DNA of 64,000 nt from Siphonodentalium dalli. Its lineage: Eukaryota; Mollusca; Scaphopoda; Gadilida; Siphonodentaliidae. The notes under the pieces are model-generated. The model searched no databases, was not told the DNA's origin, and worked only from the letters and a program-made list of their open reading frames with translations. Below, piece after piece: positions 11,408-21,690 of the stretch; the stretch's first letter is position 1, and each line of letters starts with the position of its first letter. The translations under genes and the position numbers were made by a program. Location of the stretch: assembly GCA_032622095.1 (NCBI GenBank), contig CP136065.1, positions 37,480,732-37,544,731 of the forward strand, given 5' to 3'.

Positions 11408-11514
11408 CTTGTGGTGCGATTTATATCACTAGGCAGGCGCATGTCGCTTCCGGGTTTGAGCTATCGGCTCATTGGCTATAATTGAAATTGGGGCGGTCCC
11501 TATGGATAGGTCCA
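11408..11514 (-). promoter_or_regulatory. Upstream motif pair of the THAP exon
   Basis: Read on the minus strand this contains AATGGACCTATCCATAGGGA with CCGCCCC, then about 70 bp later CGCACCACAAGCC. Both blocks recur upstream of the SWIM gene at 9687-9753. Together they place an inverted copy at each end of a 1.83 kb convergent two-gene segment. Confidence 0.55.
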
Positions 11515-11887
11515 TTCGCTTGATCGCACGAGTTTCCAGGCGTGTGATAATTCTCAGAATCGCACTAGTGCAATCTGTCGACGGAACTATTTCATTAAGT
11601 GTTGTTAGGCTGGTTCTCGCCGTTACTATTTTTACTTTTTGAACGCAAGGGCGACAACCCACTTGCCGATATCGCAGCACGCTGATTGGGTTATATTTTT
11701 GGAAAATCTATCAGAATTTAATTTCAAACGCATCATTAAAGATGGGTCAAGGTCACTCGCGGATAGACGGGCTCCCTGTCTGATTGTTGCTTTAACCCTA
11801 AAATGCCGTAAAAACTCAATTAAATTCACATTTTATATACCGGAGAAGTACGATTGTGAGTCAACTTACTATGATACGGAGATATGT

Positions 11888-12021
11888 AATAAATAGAACC
11901 GGAAGCCGGAAAGCGATACCTCTCATGCGGGACTGCGTCCCGCACTCGAGATATCGCTCCGCCAACAAATCTCGTGCGATAATTTCGTCAAAATCCAGAC
12001 ACTCATGCGGTTCTATCTATT
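11888..12021. repeat. Nested hairpin, 134 bp
   Basis: The outer arms are AATAAATAGAACCG (11888-11901) and CGGTTCTATCTATT (12008-12021). Inside them a second hairpin joins GCGATACCTCTCATGCGGGAC to GTCCCGCACTCGAGATATCGC, with three bases between the GGGAC and GTCCC halves. No target duplication is obvious. Confidence 0.7.
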
Positions 12022-12660
12022 AACTGGTATTCGAGATTGGGTGTAAAAACGAAAGGGACGTAATTCTACTTATTTAGTTCCTTCGAACCTTAGTAATAAA
12101 TGTGTGTCACCCATGAAATCAGTAGATATAGAGTAACATTCCCGAGTTAATATAATATGTTTATTTGTCAGTGTCGGAATGTCTATTTTGCTAACCTAGT
12201 TATCCCGCTCCTGTATGTTGTTGCACCAATAACTACATACTTCCCAATAGCGAGCATTCTATAGGTGTCACTTTTATGTGACATTGTAGAAAGCTGGGGA
12301 TGGCCAATCTCCCTGCAGTGTATAACATACGCAATTGGCAGACCCATGGACACTGCGATATGGCACTGCCACGTGGATGGTACTTTGCGGACCGATACAT
12401 CTATTTTCATATATCGTCGGAACTATATTTAGTCACCTATTATCTTATTTTGACCACCAAAAGTTTGCAATAACGGTAATTATTTCGGTATTGATAAGAA
12501 CAATATGAACTGAGCCAGACATAGACAATTTTAATCATAAAACATAAGAACTGAGAACACGTAAGAAATCCTTGCCAAATGTCCTTATGGCAGTAGTATC
12601 TCAAATGTCCTTATGGCAGTGGTATTACAGTCGATCAAAATATTTGTAAAAATTTGTAAT
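12022..12660. other. Intergenic, no gene recognised
   Basis: The stretch includes a short duplication, AAATGTCCTTATGGCAGT, at about 12577 and 12604. Nothing else could be supported. Confidence 0.5.
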
Positions 12661-12662
12661 AT

Positions 12663-12850
12663 GTTTATACCTGCGGGGGTGGCAGGACTAAGCCGTCCCC
12701 TCTCAATATACCACATAAATTTGTTATTGTTTATCTAGTTCTTTCTATGTTATGTATGTATATATGTGTATATTGGAAATAAATTATCCTATCCTATCCT
12801 ACCTCCGACTTTTAAATAAAATTTATCTTATCTATCTTATCTTATCAGCA
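12663..12850 (+). mobile_element. Non-LTR retrotransposon 3' tail
   Basis: The segment GGTGGCAGGACTAAGCCGTC, a T-rich stretch, GGAAATAAA and then (ATCCT)n and (ATCTT)n runs form the standard tail of a CR1/L2/jockey-like LINE: a short conserved 3' UTR ending in a microsatellite. No coding part of this copy remains, as expected for a 5'-truncated insertion on the + strand. Confidence 0.6.
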
Positions 12851-13998
12851 GAGCGATGGGAGATAACTCTGCCTGGAGTTTGGGATATAGCATCACTGCA
12901 TTTACTGAACAATAAGGGTATGTTCACACGCTGGTAAATTAACTGGTAATTTGCAGGCAATTCGCCGTAGATGATTTTAGTGTGATAGTTTATGAACGAC
13001 ATCCTTCTTATAAAAAGCACGTTGCACACCCTTTACTGCACGCGTAATGCCACTTGTGTAATTCATTCATTTGGACAAAATTATTCTTCGTAGATCTAGC
13101 AAGAGTCAATCGTGCAATTACTCGTGGCTTCCCGAAGGAGGATGCTAGTCATCTATTCTTCCACTTTATTTTACCATAAACTTGAAACTAGTAACTTTCA
13201 TACAGAAAATACTAAGCATCTTCTCTGTGGAATCTCTGAAAATGATCACAGAAGAAATATATTACTATTTCATATAACAGTCCTACATTACTGCAACCAA
13301 ACGTTTTGGGTAACATCCTATATTTTTCTCTATTACGACAACGTGGCATTGAAAACAATTTAAAATTTAAATGCCCGGCCTTTTAGACACAACTTATGAC
13401 AACGTGAGGGGAAAAACTGGACACAATAAAACACAACTCATCGCACACTCTGTACAAATATTCATATCGGTCTCCCTGCTTAAATATACACAAATTTCAT
13501 CCTCTCATCTTGTTTAAATGTTATGTTACACATTTTGTGCGGGAGAGGCACGTCACTATAAGTTGACAAAACCTGTGCCTTATCCCCATGTATATAACTG
13601 ATATACAATAAAATATGTTTAAATCAACTCGTGGTATTTTATCGCTCTGGTATAGGCGATACAACAATCGCGAAGACATATTTTGTAATTCCAAACTGTA
13701 TCGCTCAAACGTGTTCAAGAATTTAATTAAAATGTTCCATATGTGTGAATGCACACTAACATAAAGTGACTTGTATCATACCTAATAATAATCAGCCTCC
13801 AGTCGCACTTTCGAAGATTGTTTTTACCAATTGGCATGCAGAGCAGTCTAGTTATTAACTAGACCAAGGTTTCCTTACAGTCAACTCTCAGTCTAGAGAC
13901 ACCGGTACCAAATTTAATTTCCGCGAGAACGGGGAATTCCCATCTGGCGATAGCTCATTAATATTCATGTTTCCAAATATAGCACTTTGAATGTTTAC
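12851..13998. other. Intergenic; one repeat end near 12918
   Basis: Positions 12918-12960 (AAGGGTATGTTCACACGCTGGTAA) match 20482-20506 (AAGGGTACGTTCATACGCTGG), so one terminus of an unclassified dispersed element is present. No further exon of the RecQ-like gene was found here, although it should lie in this direction. Confidence 0.45.
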
Positions 13999-14206
13999 TT
14001 TTCAAATCGGCAACAATCATTGGAGTTATTTGATGCGGCAAACTTTTGCTGTAACCTGTAGGGAGAATGGCTAACACATCTTTTCTTGTTATCAACAAAC
14101 TCCTCAGAATAAGCTCCTGTTCTTGTTTCAGCGAATCAGTACAAAGTTTCTTTAAAACGTTCTTAATTGCAATTTCGAGAATTTCTATTTCGCTAAAGTC
14201 TTCCAT
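13999..14206 (-). pseudogene. RecQ-like helicase first exon (orphan)
   Basis: The 5' exon encodes MEDFSEIE..., a helical leader of about 24 residues. SLKQEQELILRSLL (25-38) resembles the region just before helicase motif I, and DVLAILPTGYSKSLPHQI (43-60) is motif I itself. RecQ relatives have GYGKS at the P-loop; here the conserved glycine is serine (GYSKS), which would be expected to weaken nucleotide binding. The exon ends at a GTAAAC donor (13998-13993). Motifs Ia to VI should lie at lower coordinates on the minus strand and were not found down to about 12 kb. The upstream region has a CCGCCC box and an AATTATTTATA stretch. I read it as a truncated copy of a multicopy invertebrate helicase family. 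Confidence 0.6.
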
Positions 14207-14922
14207 TGTTTTAGCATAGCCTCGCTTTCATCTAGAATTTCCGCTTCGGTAATACTTATTTTTAGAACTATTGGGCGGGGCTTGTATAAATAATTACTAT
14301 TGAGTGAAGAATTTTAATAGGTAATGGGATTTGCAGGCAGTTCTTGGTTGGTCGAGCAACGCATTGCCTGGTGCGTATTGGTTGGATTTCTCCCGTTTGA
14401 AATAATTTATGCCATCAATGTCCCAAGACCTAATTTGAAAGTAATGAAAATTAGGTCTGGTTTTAATAAAACTGCATGCAGAGCTACCTGAAAGGAGGCC
14501 GCCAGATAAAAACCATCATAACCATTGCAACTGTAGGCTAAGTATTAGCTAATTCCGTCACTGGCGTTCTCGAAAGGCACAAGTTCTCCACATACGATTG
14601 TGCTTAAAATGTAGCAATCTTAACAGCCACCTGTACTCAAATTTCGTGAGATCTAATCCGCACTGCTATTGTGGGGCTATTTTATTCGCTGATCACCCTT
14701 TTTTATTAGGCGCGAGGTAAGGACTATAGATACACATTTTTGAAGAAATGAACTGGATACCTGAAATAACCACCACTAATATGTGCCCTTTGGTTATATA
14801 CTATCAATTTAGATCAAAATAATTATAAATAAAACAGAAACTTTATATCCAAATAGGCAGTCTACAATTTCAAGTTGCCTATCTCTGATGTAAGCATGTG
14901 CTCAGATGGAATTTTGTATATG
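14207..14922. other. Intergenic, no gene recognised
   Basis: Contains the presumed promoter side of the RecQ-like exon (GGGCGGGG on + at about 14273). Nothing else recognised. Confidence 0.45.
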
Positions 14923-15312
14923 TTAACCCTTTACCCAACAAAACGGCCAAAACCGGCCAAATAAAGCTTCAACCGCCTAAAATATCTTCGGTCTGTCTCA
15001 ATAAAACCATACAAATATGGATATCATTGGAACCGGCTCATTGACCACATTGTGATGGTTACAGTTATGCCCTGTGCCAATGCATTCTCTTATATATGCG
15101 AGTCGACCATAGGTCGCCTCGCATATATAAGAGAATGCATTGGCCTAAAAAAAATCTTTTTTTAACATTTTTTCTTACATTCTTTAACAATTTTATAATT
15201 TGTATTGTGTTAAGCCAATGCATTCTCTTATATATGCGAGGCGACCTATGGTCGACTCGCATATATAAGAGAATGCATTGGCACAGGGCCCTTCTGTTGG
15301 GTAAAGGGTTAA
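14923..15312. mobile_element. TTAA-flanked cruciform MITE (piggyBac-like), 390 bp
   Basis: Bounded by TTAA at 14923 and 15309. The termini are CCCTTTACCCAACA and TGTTGGGTAAAGGG, which fits piggyBac (TTAA duplication, CCCT start). Inside are two 69-bp near-perfect hairpins (15076-15144 and 15214-15282) that are reverse complements of each other. The whole is a palindrome made of palindromes, closed by GCCCTGTGCC and GGCACAGGGC. No coding sequence is present. Confidence 0.8.
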
Positions 15313-15917
15313 ACCACACTTTTTTTTCAACAGTGGGATTTGTTTGTCAATACTGCCAGTAAGTCTTCAATTATTATCAACAAAATGCGGTAAAATAACA
15401 TATGTTATTATATGCTTCCCCATTAAATAGTGGGAAATTGCCGTGGCGTAGAGCGTTATATCCATCGCCTGGACCGACTCGATGGATAACACTGACCGAC
15501 TCGATGGATAACACAATAGTATTACTTTTTCGGAGATTACTTCCGGTTTATAGCGGCAAATCACATTAAGTTTCAAAGCGTATCAATAACAGCCGGACTA
15601 TAGTTTTAATTATTGATTTTCACGGTTCATAAACTGTTATTTAATTGTTATAATGTTAACTCATTTGTTTTAATATATTCTTATCACTAAATTATGTATA
15701 CATTAATTTTCTCGCATCATTTCAGAATAAAACAATGGGGACTATTTCTTATGGCGCCTATGCTCGATATTTGTCATTCAGTGGTGAGCAAATCAATTGA
15801 TGGAATGTAAACAAAATGCAAATGTCGAAGCTTTCTAACAATTTGAAGTGAACTGTAGGACAAAACTAGCAGTTCAAACTAGCAGTTTTGGTGCGGTTTA
15901 TAGCGCATATAATAAAA
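15313..15917. other. Intergenic, no gene recognised
   Basis: A 22-bp direct repeat, CGACTCGATGGATAACACTG, occurs at 15476 and 15498. AACTAGCAGTT is repeated near 15866 and 15880. No gene was found. Confidence 0.45.
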
Positions 15918-16082
15918 AGAACACCTACTGGTTTTGGTTGAATACCCGGATTATCTCATTCGTGGGTACAAGGAAATACAGAATTTCCACTCGCGGCTTG
16001 CAGCCGCTCGTGGAAATTTTGTATTTCATTGTACCCACTCAAGAGATAATCCGGGTATTCAACCAAAACCCGTAGGTATTCT
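15918..16082. repeat. Long palindrome, 165 bp
   Basis: The arms of about 75 bp match almost throughout: GGTTTTGGTTGAATACCCGG with its complement, and GTGGGTACAA with TTGTACCCAC. A short GCTTGCAGC tip lies in the middle. The outer ends are AGAACACCTA and TAGGTATTCT. No clear target duplication was found. Confidence 0.8.
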
Positions 16083-16520
16083 CTATTTACTGCTAATTTC
16101 TTTAATCAGTTTCCAAGGCATGCTACTACTTCCTGGTCTATAATTTGAGTATCTATAGTAAGTTGTTAGATGATATTCATGATGGTGAAATTTTCCACTC
16201 GGACACTTGTATGTGGACACATTGGACTTTTAACACCAAAGAACATACTGATCTTCGATCAGTTACAAGAGGACGTGTACTTACTCGAATCCAAAAGATT
16301 TAAATAAAGAAATAAAAAACATTGTACATTGCATAGAAAATAATGCATGAATTAGATTGTTCTTATTGACTTACTCATGTAAAAAGGCCCGTAACTCATG
16401 TAAAACTAATTGTACAGCACCCATATTTGAACTTGGTCTGTATTTTTAGCTGGGAAATACACATACCAACTTCGGTTCAGATAAAATAATCCAAACTAGA
16501 ATTATCGATAGGAAACCAAA

Positions 16521-16700
16521 CATGTGACGTACCTGACGGAACCGGCCGCAAGTTAGGGGTTAACAGTGCCGTTTCTGCTCGAGCTATCAACTTTGGGATT
16601 GGATTTTTTGTACATACATGTCTATTCTGCACACTAGTGCATGCCCCATCTCGCTCTGACCCTTGCTGGGGTGGGTGTGGACTGTTGCGGTCGGCTTTTA
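16521..16700 (+). repeat. Dispersed repeat A, copy 1
   Basis: GGAACCGGCCGCAAGTTAGG, CAGTGCCGTTTC, TACATACATGT, ATTCTGCAC, GTGCATGCCCCAT and GCGGTCGGCTTTTA recur in the same order at 60335-60520. They also occur inverted at 42194-42360. The copy is cut at 16701 by the GGAATC element. Confidence 0.75.
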
Positions 16701-17158
16701 GGAATCACGGAACTAAATGGTTTCCCATAGGCGACAGTGTTAACGTTTCGGCCAAATTCGCTGAATTGAAGCCTGCAGGCCATACCAGTGATGTTTACCC
16801 AGCTAGATTGACACCAGTTGATCACGAAAATGCAAGAAAAATCATAGGTCATGTGTTTACTTTTTAAAATAAATCCCCAAGTGTACGACAGGGCTATCTC
16901 ACAGCCAAATTTGATCTGGAAAAACCCAGATCTACAACAGCTAGTTAAATACATTTCCCGCTCACAAAAATCCGTTCCCCCATTCATTCACCAGTTTAAA
17001 TTATTTAGATATTATGTACAAATCAAATAAACGCGATGTCATCCTTTAATAACGTGTCGCATGTATCAGGTGAAGGTCATTCTTCAGTTACCTTCACCTT
17101 TAGGGTTCCACGGTGTACTCGCTCCCCGACTCGAGAACACATTTAGCTCCCTGATTCC
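16701..17158 (+). mobile_element. GGAATC-family MITE, copy 1, 458 bp
   Basis: Starts GGAATCACGGAACTAAATG and ends in the complement of GGAATCAGGGAGCTAAATG, giving 19-bp terminal inverted repeats with two mismatches. An internal hairpin pairs GGTGAAGGTCATTCTTC with the following GGTTACCTTCACC-like arm near 17075-17100. No protein is credible; the long minus-strand open frame recurs in every copy only because the copies are similar. It sits inside dispersed repeat A. Confidence 0.82.
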
Positions 17159-17696
17159 TATATATATGTATATGTGTGAATAACAGCGTTTCTTATAGTA
17201 TTTTATCAAAATATAGACCTTACTGAAATCAAAAATGGATTATATCGAGCAGTAGTGGTTTATTTTTCCAATATGAGGCATCCTGAAAATTAGTGTCAAT
17301 CCTCAAAATAAAGCAAAAAAAAGAAGCTTTTTTTTCAATTTTACTAGCTAATGCATCTTGTATAACTGAAGTATGTCCTTATATACCATAATATTACTAA
17401 ATTGAAGAGGAAATGTTAATATACATTTTGAGAGGGATATATTGTCCAATTTTAAACCCTTTTCGTGCAGAATTTGGCAATTTATAATAAATATTTACCA
17501 AAATTAACAGAAAATAAAAAAAACAATATTTTAATAGCAATGTAAAGCAACCATAAGTCAATTTAAATATCGAAACATTATGATACAACATCAGACACAG
17601 CCTCAGGCATGAAATTTTACCAGATGGCAGGGCATACTGTCTGTTTAACAAAGCTGCTATGACAGTTTTGCACGACAGTAACTCTAGTGGTGATGC
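17159..17696. other. AT-rich intergenic DNA
   Basis: No gene and no repeat recognised, apart from short A/T runs. Confidence 0.45.
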
Positions 17697-18051
17697 CATC
17701 ACCCCCCCCCCCAACTTGGGGTGGGGCTACGGTCCCAGATAAGGCTACTGGGTGCCGGAAAAGCTTAATTGGGTCAAATGACACATTTTCCCAATGGGGG
17801 GGGGGGGGGTCTAACACTCCTCAAAATTGTGGGGAGGGGGGCTTTAGACCCCCTGACCCCCTAATGGTACCTGACATCCATGGAAAATTACCAGATTTAT
17901 CACTTTCTTTACTATCTACAGGCGAATCCATGCGTTTCTTCTTTAAATCTGTCCAAAATGTGGTCATTTTCATTTGAAAATAAGAAAATATGGAAATAAC
18001 AACTTATCATGGTGAGACGTGAAATTTCGTAAAATTCAAATTTTTCTTATA
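17697..18051. repeat. Repeat block shared in inverted orientation with 63655-64000
   Basis: The stretch from the C-run at 17701 through GGTGCCGGAAAAGCTTAATT and GGCGAATCCATGCGTTTCTT to TTTTTCTTATA is the reverse complement of 63655-64000, with small differences in the G/C runs. It is joined in both places to a full 458-bp GGAATC element. The repeat unit is therefore at least about 810 bp. Confidence 0.85.
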
Positions 18052-18509
18052 GGAATCACGGAACTAAATGGTTTCCCATAGGCGACAGTGTTAACGTTTC
18101 GGCCAAATTCGCTGAATTGAAGCCTGCAGGCCATACCAGTGATGTTTACCCAGCTAGATTGACACCAGTTGATCACGAAAATGCAAGAAAAATCATAGGT
18201 CATGTGTTTACTTTTTAAAATAAATCCCCAAGTGTACGACAGGGCTATCTCACAGCCAAATTTGATCTGGAAAAACCCAGATCTACAACAGCTAGTTAAA
18301 TACATTTCCCGCTCACAAAAATCCGTTCCCCCATTCATTCACCAGTTTAAATTATTTAGATATTATGTACAAATCAAATAAACGCGATGTCATCCTTTAA
18401 TAACGTGTCGCATGTATCAGGTGAAGGTCATTCTTCAGTTACCTTCACCTTTAGGGTTCCACGGTGTACTCGCTCCCCGACTCTAGAACACATTTAGCTC
18501 CCTGATTCC
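18052..18509 (+). mobile_element. GGAATC-family MITE, copy 2, 458 bp
   Basis: Almost identical to copy 1; one visible change is CTCTAGAAC for CTCGAGAAC near the right end. The left flank (17697-18051) travels with it at 63 kb; the right flank does not. Confidence 0.85.
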
Positions 18510-18591
18510 TTTAGTAGGACCGCATATACCTAGCCGCTGCCATAGACTAAAAATAGCTTCATCTATGACACTGCCTCTGTCCGTCTCATAA

Positions 18592-19009
18592 GGAATCACT
18601 GAACTAAATGGTTACCCATAGGCGACAGTGTTAACGTTTTGGCCAAATTCACTGAAATGAAGCCTGCAGGCCTCTCCAGTGTTGTTTACCCAGCTAGATT
18701 GACACCAGTTGATCACGAAAATGCAAGAAAAATCATAGGTCATGTGTTTACTATTTAAAATAAATCCCCAAGTGCACGACAGGGCTATCCCACAGCCAAA
18801 TTTGATCTGGAAAAAACCAGCGAGTTAAATAAATTTCCCACTCACAAAAATCCATTCCCCCATTAATTCACCAGTTTAAATTATTCCGATATGATGTACA
18901 AATCAAATAAACACAATGTCATCCTTTAATAACGTGTCATATGTATCAGGTGAAGTTCATTCTTCGGTTACCTTCACCTTTAGCATTCCACGGTGCATTC
19001 CCTGATTCC
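18592..19009 (+). mobile_element. GGAATC-family MITE, copy 3, diverged, 418 bp
   Basis: Same termini (GGAATCACTGAACTAAATG and CCCTGATTCC) with many substitutions and a deletion near the right end. It is flanked by ATAA on both sides (18588-18591 and 19010-19013), the best candidate target duplication in the family. Confidence 0.8.
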
Positions 19010-19048
19010 ATAAATAACATAATTGGCATGAGTTATCGCAAGCTCCAT

Positions 19049-19099
19049 GCAGAGTTCAGTCCCCTACGCAGCATGGTTTAGCGAGGGGACTGAACTCTG
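19049..19099. repeat. Short perfect hairpin
   Basis: CAGAGTTCAGTCCCCT and AGGGGACTGAACTCTG are separated by 19 bases. One arm (GAGGGGACTGAACTCTGC) occurs alone at about 31663-31680. Confidence 0.7.
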
Positions 19100-20180
19100 T
19101 TTTGCAGTTTGGAGTTATCGATGCGCTGACCGTTACAGGTCCCCGTGTGTTATTTTTAGCACATCGAACTATGTGTAACATTTGGGCAACAATGAACCGT
19201 ATCGTATCGTATCGGTTAGGTGTGTACAGATCGAGCCAATCCGCGCCATGTAACGCATGTTTGTTTGCTCGTTGCATTCGCTATTGAAATATTTGACATT
19301 TCAAAGTGTCAACTTAAATTTATAAGATTAAATTCCGCCCTTGCCCATGTTCCTATCGGACATTCTGGGCATATTTAACACAGTATTTTCATGCAGCAAA
19401 ACACACATTGGCAATCGCTGGGATGGTTTTAAAATAGGATACTCACCCGTGGTCAAGTGGTCCTGCTAGTCTGCTATGATGTTGGTGCATCCAGCTGAAT
19501 CGCTATGATATTGGTAGGGAAAATGGATGCCGTTACGAAAAAGTGCCGTTATTTTTTAAATTGTTATTTTTGCGGTGTTGAAATAATCTGAACATATCCA
19601 GGAAAAGTCATTATCGGTATCAAAAATTCAAAACCAATATATTGCGAAATATTTTAACACTGGTTATATCAGTCGTTGCAAATTGGCTATCATTAAGTTT
19701 TGAAAACACCAGTGAGGCCATTATTAAATTGTTCAGTAATGAAAGTTTGAACACCGGGGCAACTAAAATCGTTTTTATCTTAGATATTAAATAAAGTTTT
19801 CCAAATGTTCCGGTAAATGACCGAGAAGCTGATCACGATCTGCAGATGTTTAACCCATTCTTCTACCATACCAACTCGATCTGTGTAACCCATACTTCTA
19901 CCATACAAACTCGATATGGACTGAACATACGTCTGTACACGACACGTGGAGATGATTGGAAATATATATTAATGGGGTTTCCATCATTTCTTGTATACAT
20001 ATGATACAGATCAGATAAAGTATTGATTTGGATAGAATGCTTTCATGTTATGGTTATAGGTAGGGTTAGAATCCATAGATAAATACCAAGGTTTATACAG
20101 GTTAAGTGTGAACAATATTTGACTTATCACATTGGATACTATGTGTCTTCGGAACAGGGTTAATGTGTGTACGTGTTTAA
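19100..20180. other. Intergenic, no gene recognised
   Basis: A short direct repeat, CCATACTTCTACCATACAAACTCGAT and its variant, lies at about 19855-19915. No gene was found. Confidence 0.45.
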
Positions 20181-20184
20181 TATT

Positions 20185-21690
20185 TTGAGACAAATCAACC
20201 CAAATGACACCAACTATACAGGTTAGGGGTGTGTCATCATAAACTTTGCCATAAAATATAAACACAATCTGATGGAAAATATTTGAGTTATCAAATCAAA
20301 TATCAAGTGTATAGTCGCTGGGAGGGGTTAATCCCCGACATATTAAATCGACTGATCAATAAACAATAGTTCATAAAAAGAATATGACTGGTCCCATGCA
20401 ATAAGTCAATACAATAGAATACCCTGTGTTTACACACGAGATCAAAAATATACTGCTACAAACATGGTCCATCCCTTGCCTAAGGGTACGTTCATACGCT
20501 GGCAAGTTTGCACGTTATGTTTTGCAAGACATTTCGTCATAGAAAATCACATGGTGCCATAATATGAACAGAAACGTGCATATAACATGCATCTTTACCA
20601 AAGCGAACGGCATGAAAAGTAAAAAGAACGTGCTAAGAAAGACCTAGGTAAGAAATATGAGGCATATCAGAAGAACATTGTTTGACTTAGATGCATCAGA
20701 TAGCATTTGTGTGCAGGGTTAATTATGTTTTAAACCGATCAACCAATCAATACCAAAAATATACAGGTGAGGTGTGTGTCATCATAAACCTACATATCAA
20801 ATGTGAACACAATCGGACAAAAAATACTTTGGTTACAGCATCGGATAGCTCATGCCTGTGTATGGATGCAAAGTGTTAATAATTTCTAAACTGATAAACC
20901 GATCGATACCAAAAAACTATACAGGTGAGGAAAGTGTCATCATAAACATGCACATAACATTTGAAAACGATCCGATAAAAAATATTCGAGTAATCGAATC
21001 GGATAGCAAGTGTCTACGGACAGACGCCCGGGCGGACATACGGGCGGGACGAACGACGGATGGTTGATCCGGACGTCAGCATTATGTGTACCATACATGG
21101 TATGGGTACACATAAAAATGTACTCTCATGCACTCTGGATATTGGATGTTCACATGACCATTTATTGATATCAGTATATTATTATTGCAATACAATCTTC
21201 ATATTTTCAAAACAGGATATCACACCTAATTAATGGTATAAAACTATCAAATAAAGTGTTTATTAATAACCCTGTATATGAGGTACATCAGAAGAATAGT
21301 ATGTGACTTATTGAATCGAATGACATGTGCGTGAAAGGGTTAATTATTTCTAAAACGATCAACCAATCGATACCAAAAACTATACAGGTGAGACATGTGT
21401 CATCATAAACCTGTATATAAAATACAAACACAATCGGATAAAAATTACTTGAGTTATGACATCGGATAGAACATGACCATGTGTGGATGGAAATTGTTAA
21501 TCATTTCTAAACTGATCAACCGATCGATACCAAAACATACAGGTGAGGGGTGTGTCATTATAAACATGCACATACAATTTGAAAACGATCCGATAACAAA
21601 TACTTGAGTTATCTCGTCGGACACCAAGTGTCATTGGTTTCGTCGGACAGACGGACGGGCGGCTCGATGGTATGGGTACATATACAAATC
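20185..21690 (+). repeat. Repeat region with 160-bp modules, two composite copies
   Basis: A module with GATCAACCGATCGATACCAAAA, TATACAGGTGAGG, GTGTCATCATAAAC and ATCGGATA recurs at about 20740, 20900, 21360 and 21518, with a degenerate one at 20190. Modules come in pairs about 160 bp apart. Each pair is preceded by ATATGAGG(C/T)A(T/C)ATCAGAAGAA (20656, 21280) and followed by a GACGG-rich tail and ATGGTATGGGTACA (21099, 21669). This is a dispersed element with internal tandem repeats; the superfamily is not clear. Confidence 0.7.
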
